Positions 24,739 through 35,800 of a DNA stretch of 64,000 nt are shown piece by piece. The translations under genes and the position numbers were made by a program. This stretch comes from Pieris napi (taxonomy: Eukaryota; Arthropoda; Insecta; Lepidoptera; Pieridae). Where the stretch lies: contig NC_062238.1 of the NCBI RefSeq assembly GCF_905475465.1, forward strand, positions 5,002,501 to 5,066,500, written 5' to 3'. The notes below the pieces were generated by a model. The model ran no database searches and was not told the DNA's origin. It saw nothing but the letters and a program-made list of their open reading frames with translations. Positions within the stretch are counted from its first letter, which is position 1; each line of letters opens with the position of its first letter.

Positions 24739-26669
24739 AATATAACACTTTAAAATCTACATTAAATGATAATATTATGTTGTCTTAGATAAAATTAATT
24801 CAAATAGAAACAATTAAAATTATATAATATTTAATGAATCTTTGAAATGTAACCTTTGATGATATAGTATATTGTGAAGGTCAGTCAAATGTAAGCTAAT
24901 CGTCTTGCAATGTACAGTAACGCGTATAAGTAATCTATGTTTATTTCTCTCCAGCAGCTAAACCCTGTTTAAACAACTTTTATATTTATTTGTAACGATA
25001 AAGGTGTATAAAATTATAATGCATATCAGTACAGTAACGGCAAGGAATATTACTTTACAAAGCATAGTCGACTATTTTATTGTAAATATTTTGTCTTATT
25101 TAATACTAGAATAATGGTGACCGACGTCACAATGGCGGTCACTTCAATTGAGTGTTTGCTACATTCCATATTTATGTTGAATTGTTTCGCAACGTACTGT
25201 ACTTGCTTCGTTCGTCTGTCCGATGCTCACGTCTGCGTGTCCCTTCGCCACTAATGTACTGACAATAATAACTGATAGTGAGTATTGTTATCAATGCAGA
25301 TTGCATTAGACGACAATCAGTCATTGTTTAATGATGGTTGAATTAGTTATAAGATCAATGTTTATATGCATGCATGTATTCAGAGGAATGAGCAGGAAAT
25401 TGAACCTAGACTTTAGTTCCTTGTACATGCATGTTAATATAAATATTGTAAAGTATGTATGTATTTATTTGACTGGTGTCCGCAGCGTCAAATTGCAATG
25501 CAATTTCATGAAGTGTTTTTCACCCCGCTTGCTGGTCCGAATGTTATGTAAGTTTATGGTGCTATGCTTTTTCACAGCAATAGTCAAATGTATTAATGTT
25601 AGGTACATTGGAAAAATTATTTAATTTATTGTATGCGTCAAACTGCATACGAACGAAAATAATCCATGATACTCATGGATTCGTTTGACAAAAAATACCT
25701 GAAAAAATTACAGATACAAATGTTGCTAATTATTGGCAATACTGGCACCACACACAGACTGAAATTTATTTATTAAAAATAGTTTTTTAGTGTACTGATT
25801 ACATTGACATTCAACTAATAAATGCCAACTGCCAAAAAAATTGGCATCCCAAAATGGTCACATTAAGATATGTCACGAAAAAAGATAAATGTTACAAAAT
25901 TGTACATTTCAAGCTGCGTGTGAGCAGTATCACATTATTTTGCCAGTTTATGGCCGCTATGACACTGTAAATTTTATAGTGGCATATTTGTGTGTGGCCT
26001 TTATTTATTCGGGACTTGTTTAGTGTGTGGTGGATAGACTTAATTTTCACCAACTAGTTGGGTATTATGAGATACCTACTCTAACTTAAACTGTCAATTT
26101 AGATTGTTTACTTATATTACAAATTAATTGTGTTCCATAATGTAAGTTTAATAAAATATTTTGGGTCTTAAGAATTTGTTCATAATATATATACATAACA
26201 TCTCATAGGTAGACTGGTGCATAGTGCAATAAATTAATTCTTATGGCCCAAATAAGTCCAATTTAATTAAAATTTATGTTCATAGCTTATTGTAATTGGA
26301 AATTTATGAATCTTTGAGCGTGTCTTCGTAATTGTATGTACTGTGTAGATACCTATTTTCATAGTCATAATTTATAAGGCGTGGTAGAAAAAGCAATCCT
26401 TGTACAAATGCTATGATAAATTAATATAAAAGTTGTTTAAAATAGTTTGTCAGAATAGTTATTAATCTAGATAACGAACAATATTCCATTTGTCATATAT
26501 AAATAAGTCAAGCAGAAGCAAATTATTATTAATAAAAATGCATTAAATTATGACCTACCAGTAATTAATATGAAATTTTATTTTAATTATTTCCTATGAA
26601 GGTTCTATAAACAACTATACTTGACGTGAATAAACTTCCAAGTTCCAACATAACATTCAAGAATACGTA

Positions 26670-27315
26670 AGGTTCGTAGCAATATATCCAACTTAGATCA
26701 CCAGTGACGATGTCAAAAACAGTATTTGAGTCACCGCCATTGAACTTATCTAACATTTGGCGACGCCAGTCCATGCGAAGGTGTTTCTGGTCGTTGGTTA
26801 AAGTATGGGGAATTCATCTGGTACAAAGCTTTCTGACGCCTAAATGTTCGTGTAATATTTTTTGTACTTGACTCATACCAATGGCTAGGCTTGTCCGTAT
26901 CTGCTGATATGTCACTCTCTTATCTTCCTCTATCTTGCGTCGCACAGCACTGATGTTATCTTCAGTAGTCGCTGTTAAAGGATGTCCTTCACGCGGATCA
27001 TCATTGAGATTGCTACGCTTAAACTCGTTAAACCAACTGTAAATAGTGGCACGAGATGGGGCTTTATTAAGAAATGCTAATCGCAGCCTATCATAGCTTT
27101 GTTGTTGAGTAACCCCACAACGAGTCATAATAAATCACTGATCGAAAATTTTCTAGTCAGGTTCATTTTCACGTGTAACAAGAGTTTTAGATTTGCCGCC
27201 AATTCACAAAAACAAATGGCAAATGAATTCATGGTTGCACGAGGTTACCAAAGAGTTCTAAAATTGAAATTCAAAAAAGTTTTCATTAGCAATGTTTCAA
27301 ACTGGCCAGTTTTAA
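26670..27315 (-). pseudogene. Truncated mariner transposon copy 2
   Basis: On the minus strand the transposase reads from a disrupted start through RCGVTQQQSYDRLRLAFLNK, NWF-type FNEFKR, DDPREGHP and IRTSLAIGMSQVQKILHEHL to the first catalytic Asp region (VTGDLSWIYCY). There homology to copy 1 stops, near 26672. The last two thirds of the catalytic domain are absent. The 5' flank is shared with copy 1 up to TTAAAACTGGCCAGT. Confidence 0.87.
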
Positions 27316-27329
27316 TAATCTCTATATAT

Positions 27330-28170
27330 ATATACTAGCCGTTTCCCGCCCGCTTTGCTGGGCGAATTAAAATAAGAAATAAATAAAATTTTATGTTTCA
27401 TTATTATTTTTTTCACATTTTTATTATTCTTCTTTTTAACTTCCCGCTATGCTATACGAAAATCGAGTTTTTAACAGACGTTGACGTTTTGAGGTTCTAG
27501 GAACCCTCTTTTGTTTTTATTAGCGGGATAAATGTTCATAAAAGTAAAACAGCAATAAAAAAATGAAGGAACGTTAGAATTCGAAAAATAAATAGCCATA
27601 AACCATCTAGGAAAAATCGCATCGAATGGTGGTAGTTTCATGTCGATACGATCAGTGGTTTAGGCGTGAATGAGCCTCAAACGAAGACCATTTTCATTAT
27701 ATATATATATATATAGAATAAAATGTTCGTGTCACAATGTTCGTACCCCTACTCCTCCGAAACAGCTATACCGATTCTAAACAATTTTTTTATGCATATT
27801 CAGTAAGTCTGAGAATCGGCTACTATCTTATCTTTCAAACCCCTTAATGATAAAGGCTGTCCACCCCAAAAATTTATTTTTTATTTTGTAGGCAATTTTT
27901 TTTGTTTTTATTTTTTATTACGATAAGCACTACGATCAACCCCTATTTTTTATTTGTTAGTTAAGAACTTATTACTTGAACTCTGAGGTTTATATAGAGA
28001 AAAATCACAGAAACACGTAAAAAGTTTTCATTCCGAAAAACCGGACAGTCTCTCGAGTAGCATAGCAAAATTTTCCAAGTTGGTGTCTACTAAAAACTAA
28101 AAAGGTAGGGTACTAGGCTACTAAATTAACGAGAAACGAAGGAATACCTTCGTATATATAAAGATATTAT
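27330..28170. repeat. Composite repeat: retroposon tail, AT run, Helitron-like head
   Basis: The block opens with an ATATAT run and CTAGCCGTTTCCCGCCCGCT, typical of insect interspersed repeats. It has a second AT run at 27707-27722, and then matches the 55745 Helitron head (TCCTCCGAAACAGCTATACC; TCTGAGAATCGG). It ends in TTCGTATATATAAAGATATT. The exact element boundaries are not resolved. Confidence 0.5.
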
Positions 28171-29868
28171 ATACCTACATATTAGCGCATACCTACAGTT
28201 ATTCATGCTTAGCTGATAACTATATTCATTTTTCTTACATCCTCTTTGACGATATTTACAGAACGCATTCTGTCAATGTTATATCAAACGCCATAAGGTT
28301 ACATCAAAAAAGTATGAATTGTATTTATTTATATATTAGAATTCTATAATAAAACAATCATTAAACGGAAGAACCGGTTTGCTTTGACGATATTCTAAAA
28401 CAATTATAGAGTTTTCTAATGTAAATGTTTTATTGTTTTTTGCAAATTAGTTTCACCACAAAATCCACAGTTTATGTTAATATTACTCATAGTTAATATT
28501 TTTAACTAATATAGGCATCATGCAGCCGCACGTATTTAACTTTATCGACGAATCTTCTTACTTCGGCTTGTGGAAATCTTCAGATTATATATTTTTCGTC
28601 ATCCTTGAATTATTTCCTTCAAAATAAAATAAAAAGAGCCACGCTCGTGGATGTCGAGGTGATATTATTTTTACAACTTTGCAGTCCTCCCCTGTCTTCA
28701 CGGGAATTTCTGATGATTAATTCATTTTACTAATCTGATCCTTTATCCTTGACGGGCGGATATTGGGTTCATATTTGGTAGATGTACATAACCGGGTACA
28801 AGGTATCCCCCTTAATTCGTCGAAGTAGTATATATTCTATACTTATAACATGCCAATTGCCAGACGCCAGTTGCCATTTGCCACTTGGTCTCAGGTCTGT
28901 GCTCATAGCTCACTCAACAATCAACATTGCTTAATGCTCAATGCTCATTGCTCAGTGAAGAGGTGATATTGATGTACATTCATCAACATTTATATTTTAT
29001 AAACATAAATATAAGAGATCATATACAAAAAGGACTTCCAAAATAATGCAAATTTACATAGATTGGTAAGAATAACTTTAATAATATAAGAAGAAATAAT
29101 ATAAAGGAACATATTGCACTGATCCCAGTTTAATAATAAACCTAAAAGAGACCAAATATACCTTATTTCTACTACAAACATTCTTAATATATTTTACCGT
29201 TTGTTCCGACCGAACAAGGTAATTCACTATTTCTACTGTTATTTTCATGACTTGCAAAAATGAAACAATCTGATTGGATCTTAAATATTTTATTTTCTAA
29301 AGTACCATTTTACCACCAATTCACATTAAATTTTTGAGAAATTCACGTTAATTTTTCATTAAGTTGTTGTGTATTATGGTATCGTATAACCTTACCGAAT
29401 TTGTGCTTGCATAATATTTATTTTTTATTTCAAATGCAATCTTAATTTAGTGTAAAAATCGGTGTTAATAATATACAAACTTCTTTAACGGTGATCCTGC
29501 CTATAGCCCTGTTGGGGTTCGGGCGGTAAGTAGTATGATTTTAATTTAAATAAAAAAAACTAGATTCAAATATGAAAAAAAGAGGTTTAGCATAATATAT
29601 CGTGATTTTTTACATAGAAGCAGAATTAATAAATAAAATATATGATCATGCAGCTGGAATACTTTTCTAAATTGCAAAGTATTGCTTTTTTCTTATACTC
29701 AGTTCCAATAACTTGTTGCAGAAGTTCGTTAAGAACCTTCTGAATTTTAAAGGATCTTTAACAAGAAATATAAATGTAAGTAAACATTACAAACAATCAA
29801 GGTAAGGACATTGTAATATTTATTATTAAGTCTTGTTCTGTTAATGATTTGTTGTTTTAGATTCAAAC

Positions 29869-32800
29869 ATGGGTCCACCAAAGAAAATTAAAAAGTATGA
29901 TTCTAAGCCTGGAGGAGAGAGATCAGGTGAATAATATTTTACATATAATTAAGGTTTAACTTAAAGGGCAATAGTGTCTGTCTGTTCACTGATCACTATT
30001 TATTAATATGACCATTGACCATACTTATCAATGATGTCCACTTGTTTAACTAACCCTTTTTTAGTTTCTATTTTCTAATATAGTTTAGACATGTGTATTG
30101 GATTAATTAGAAATGTAGAGGTCAGAACTGCATACATACAATAAAAAAGTGAAAATAGCACCTTAATGTCTGCTTGGATTCCTGACTCCATTAGTTACAC
30201 TACAAGTTTTAGTAGACACAACTATGTCTATTGTATACATATATATTTTATATAATTTTTGATGCAGTCCATGAAAACAAAAAGTGCTTGTTCTTTTTTT
30301 AATTGTGATTTACAACACATTTTCAAGAACATTATTGAAATTACAGGTAAAAAGAAAAAAATTGAAGAGGAGATAACAATAGATTTAGTTGATGATGATA
30401 ACACTGAAAATACTGGCGTACCTGTGGCTGCTACCCAGGATGCTGAGAAAAATGACCAAGTACCAGAAGACGAGTTTGGAGCCAAGGACTACAGGTAGGA
30501 CTAGTAAAATTACACAAATATTATAATTGATAAAATTGCATATTCAGTTTCTTAAAGTTAGCCTAATTTCTACTATTGTAGGAGTCAAATGGAATTGAAG
30601 TCGGATAATGCAAGTCGTCCCCTTTGGGTAGCACCAAATGGTCATATATTTTTAGAAGCATTTTCGCCTGTCTACAAGCATGCCCATGACTTTTTAATTG
30701 CAATTGCTGAACCTGTATGCAGGTAAGTTTCTGATTTAATAAAAAGCACTGCTTGCTGAAAAATAATATATACAGCATTGATATTTTGATATAAAATAAG
30801 ATTTCTGGACATTTGTATCCCACAATCTTTCTTGTGCTATATTTCAAAAGTATGATATTATAGTGGAGAATGTTTGTTTTGACTGTGATTAATTATATTA
30901 AATAGATTGCTGAATTATACTAGATTTAGAGTTGCCGCTTCTTATTTCACAAATCTATTTTTAATAACACAGTATACTCTACTTAATACTTAAGCCATAG
31001 TTGCAGTAGCTCATTACCTTTCCATCCTCATTTAACAAATTCTGTGTTTTCATAGCAATCAATATTTTTTTCAGTATTTATTACTACTACTAACCACTCA
31101 AACAAAGCAAAAAACTTCTATACATTTATTCTTTTTACAGACCCCAACTGATTCATGAATACAAGCTGACTGCATACAGTTTATATGCAGCTGTATCAGT
31201 GGGTTTGCAGACCAATGACATCATAGAATACCTACAGCGGCTCAGCAAATGTGCAGTACCAGCGGGAATCATGGAGTTTATCAAACTATGCACATTATCC
31301 TATGGCAAAGTCAAACTTGTTCTTAAACAAAACAGGTAAGATATCTCTTACTACCTCGTAAGGGAGCGTTCAAGTATTACGTCACGCAATTTTTGGAGAT
31401 TATTGACCCCCTCCCCCCATGTAACGCGCCGTAACGTTTTTCTGTGCCCAAGTACAGTACTGTACCCAAGTATAGTAAAACGTTTCGTGACCACCTAGTG
31501 ACTCTTTATACCTACACTATGTGGTGTAAAGTACTGGAAAGTCGAAAATAATATTAACAATAACGCGTAATTCAATTCGTTACTTCGTAATACTTGAACG
31601 CTCCCTGATATGTTAATAAATATTATTTTATGCGAGTACTATACATTTTTATATGCCGAAAATGGCTTTATCTGTAATATATTTGGAACTATAAGCGGTA
31701 AAGCAAAATCGATACAACATTTATTACACTTATACTAGAGAACGTAATAAATATTATACAACGTACAGTTTTCTTACTGCGTAGATTTTTCACAATCGAT
31801 TTTCTCTGCAATTCAATAATGTGTACACTGTACATTATAATAACTTATCTCCTCCATTTAGGAATCTAAAACATTATAAGTTGACATTTACAGATATCTA
31901 CAGTAGCATATTATATATTTACGTAATGCAGGTATTTAGTCGAAAGCAAGCACGTGGAGGTACTCCAGAAGTTGTTACGGGATCCTGTAGTGCAACAATG
32001 CCGGCTACGCAGAGATGGTGATGATGAGCTCATGTCGTCTGTGCTACCGAACAAACCGACCACAGCTACTACAAAACCTGGTAAAACTCTATTCATTAAT
32101 GTTAAAACTTTAAATGTGATCATGTGTGTGAGACACGTAAATGTAAAAAAAACAGCGGTTTACTCACGATGGTCTCCAATGAACACTAATTATAGTTGAA
32201 ATTTTATAATAAATGTATATATTTTTATATAAATATATATTTATAATAATTAATAAATAAATAAATTTTTAATAAATTTACAATCAAGTATACAATATTT
32301 ACAATTTTCGTAACCTACAAAGTTACGAAAATAATTAATATAAATAATTTTAATATAAATAATTAAAATGAAAATCAAAACAAATTTAAAAAGTTTGGTC
32401 CTGTAACTGTATGTATGTTTAATTTTGTCTTAGGTTCACGCAAGATGCAATAAAACTCTTAACTATTTATAATGTCGAATTATATATACGAATTCAATAC
32501 TTACATAAATCATTAATCACGTCTATTACCAACGAAGCTACGGAGGTGATCATATTTCTATAATACAGGTGTCTGGAATGTGTAGTGTGCGGAATTTAAT
32601 GTTGAAATAGCAATTTGTTTTTTATATAAAATTAATATATTATTATAGATGAGAAACTACCAGCAAACGGCAGTGTGCCTGAAGACATCAGCCAGTTCTA
32701 CCAACAGTTGGATAAGGATGATGACGACGAAGAAGCTACGGACACAGCAAACGCAGCGGTCGCCTTTGAAGTCGATCCCGAAAAAATTGAGGTAAATTCC

Positions 32801-35800
32801 TAAAAACATAATTTTTTTTAATGATAATATCATTGAAATCGTTAAATTATGACCCTTGATTTGAGAACTGGCACTAAATGTAAAATTAGAAGCATTAATA
32901 TGTATTTCTTTACTGACGAGTCATAAGTGTACAATGTGTTACCTATGTGATTAAATGATTTTTGAATTTGAATTAGAACCAGCTAGTAAAACTAGGGAAA
33001 TTTTTATACAAAACTTATCTCTCCCGTCGCCAAATCTCTACAGTTCTAGTTACCAAAATTCATCATAAGCGATTCAGCGTTATCTGCGTATGACCAACAA
33101 ACACTCAATTTCACATAATAATGCTTATTAGGATTGATTTTGTCATCAGTATATGTTAAAACAAATTAAGAATCAATCAATTTATCATCGTGAATTTAGT
33201 CACATTCCTTCTAATCCAATAAAATCTTAAAAAATTAAGACAAAAATTAACTAGATTTTTGTTTTGTAACCCGAAAAATGAATCTGTATTTTATAACGCT
33301 ATAAAAACGTATATTCTTTCTCTAGTTCCTAATTTACCAGGAAATGTGATGAACATATTAAAAACCATTTTACAGGTGATACAAAAACGATGTATCGAGC
33401 TGGAGTATCCTCTGTTAGCAGAATACGATTTCCGAAACGATGCAGTTAACCCCGATATCAATATTGATCTAAAACCCACAGCTGTTCTGAGGCCATATCA
33501 AGAAAAGAGCTTGAGAAAAATGTTCGGAAATGGACGAGCGAGGTACGCCATTTAATTAACTATAGATGCATTTAAAAGGATTATTTAAATTTACCAATCT
33601 TTATTATTCTCATTAGAGCCACAGAACAAATCTTAGAATTTGTATTATGTTGTACTTTATAATAGGATTGAAATTATTTATGTTTTTATATTACAACAAG
33701 CACAGTAGTAATGATATAATTACATTTTATTCAATAAGCAAATCTGATTAGGTTTATTTAAGATTTGTTTAAAACACTCTATGCAACTGATAAACTATTA
33801 TGCGAGTATAAAAGGTTACCACAAAATTACGATTATTTATTTCGACTTCAAAATTGAATTGAAAAAAAAACTATAAAATTGTTCTTATTTTAACGCGTTC
33901 TTATTCGGTTTATTCAATATGAACAAATAATACACGTCGAATTCATAACCTCATATGACCGTCGGTTGCTTTTTTTTTAAGTTATATACAAATAGGTTTA
34001 AGTTCTTATATAAAATGTCATATATTTTATAGTTTCTTTTTTTTTCTTTTACAGAGTTTATTGCTACTATATAATTGTGTAATTTTTTAATAAAAATTGT
34101 GTCATTGCATGTGTTTAAAGGTCCGGGGTAATAGTACTCCCGTGCGGTGCTGGAAAGTCGTTAGTAGGCGTAACCGCTGTGTGTACGGTCCGCAAACGAG
34201 CTCTTGTCTTGTGCAATTCCGGTGTCTCCGTCGAACAGTGGAAACAGCAGTTCAAATGCTGGTCTACGGCTGACGATAGCACCATTTGCAGGTACATATA
34301 GTCTTAAATAGTATAATATACTATATATAGAAATATATGTCGGGGAAATATCGTCACTCCATATATGGACGTCATTGTTCAGCTGAGTTTCATCATCGGA
34401 CGTGGAGGCAGAATAAGAAATGACACTCGTACCTCGAACTTTTTAGCGCGCACCACCACTATGTAGAACCAGTTGCCCACTTAAGTATTTCTGAATTAAT
34501 TCGACTTAGGGTCCTTCAAGAATGGAGCTTACTATTTCTTAAAAGGCCAGCAACTTGCGAGCCCTCTGTCATTGAGAGTGTCCATGGGCGGTATCACTTA
34601 ACATCAGGTAAACTTCCTGTCCGTTTTCCCCGTTCTATAAAAAAAAGCAAGTAGCCGATGCAAGAACCTGCTGTCCATGACAAATCTTATTAAAATAAAT
34701 GGTAGTAATTTGTTGCGGGGTTCTACGGTTCTGCCTTTTTTCTCTTTTATAGTAGATTGATTATTTAAGTTATACTTTTGGCGCGTTAGGGAAACAATAA
34801 GTGAGTAAATTTTAGGATGCGCGACAAAAAAAGGACACCCTGAAGTTAGCTATAGTCAACATTTGAGTTTTTACTATTGTTAGTGTCGTTTTTTCTACAA
34901 ACGTAGAATTTTTTTTTGAGAAGATTTTATCTTGTTACGCCAAACAAGTATTACTTCTAACGCGTGAACATACGTACACACACTTTTTTATATTGATAAC
35001 CATGTCTATTAAAACCCTGTTTTTATTTAAAAAAAAAAGGATTTACTCGTACTTGTACTATTGAAACCGAGCGTAAGACAAATTATCAGTATCGCTTTTA
35101 TACTAATTAAAAGAAAATTTTAGGTTCACGTCAGAAGCCAAAGATAAGCCCATGGGCGCTGGTATCCTAATAACGACCTACTCTATGATCACCCATGGAC
35201 AGAGACGATCATGGGAAGCGGAGCAGACGATGAAGTGGCTCCAAGCACAGGAATGGGGTTTGGTGGTGCTAGATGAGGTCCACACTATACCGGCGAAGAT
35301 GTTCCGAAGAGTTCTCACTATCGTACATTCGCACGCTAAATTAGGTACCAATTTGTACTTCTTTATTGTGCGCAAGATAGGGAATTATGCCGAAAAGCAT
35401 TCGAAATGTCAAATATCTAACAACAAGAACAAGTAATAAAATAAGTGAGCTAGTGTTGGTCTAGTAGGTTCGAACCTTTCGTTCGCTGTGCCCCAATGGG
35501 CTTCTGTTCTTCTTCTTCTTGTTAGTCACACTTACTGTAGGTATATAATACAATAATTAATAATACACTATCTCTCCCAGATAATTCAATTATCACTTTA
35601 ACATTAACGTCACAAGTTTTACTGTGCTTGACAAAATATACTAATTATTTTTTTATAAATGGCAGAGAAATTAATGATTATTCGTTAAACTCATAGTCTA
35701 GCTTAGCACGACCTTTACAGCGATAAATATTTGATTTTGCATATTGTTCGCGCCATGGGCTCTGTAATTGCACGTACAGAACGTTCTCATTTGTTAAAGT

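Larger units (their letters stand above)
24739..29868. other. Intergenic, repeat-rich
   Basis: Spacer between the membrane-protein gene and XPB. It holds the mariner copy 2 fragment (26670-27315), AT microsatellite runs and a composite of retroposon tail and Helitron-like sequence (27330-28170). At 28850-28960 there is a run of near-repeats of GCCA- and GCTCA-type words. A GTAAGT donor at 29526 after a GC-richer patch could end a non-coding first exon of XPB, since the XPB start exon has its own acceptor at 29860. No other gene is seen. Confidence 0.4.

Noticed and set aside
33259..33375. Upstream extension of the XPB exon 7 frame into the preceding intron
   Set aside because: The acceptor at 33375/33376 joins in phase to exon 6 and XPB homology begins only at VIQKR.
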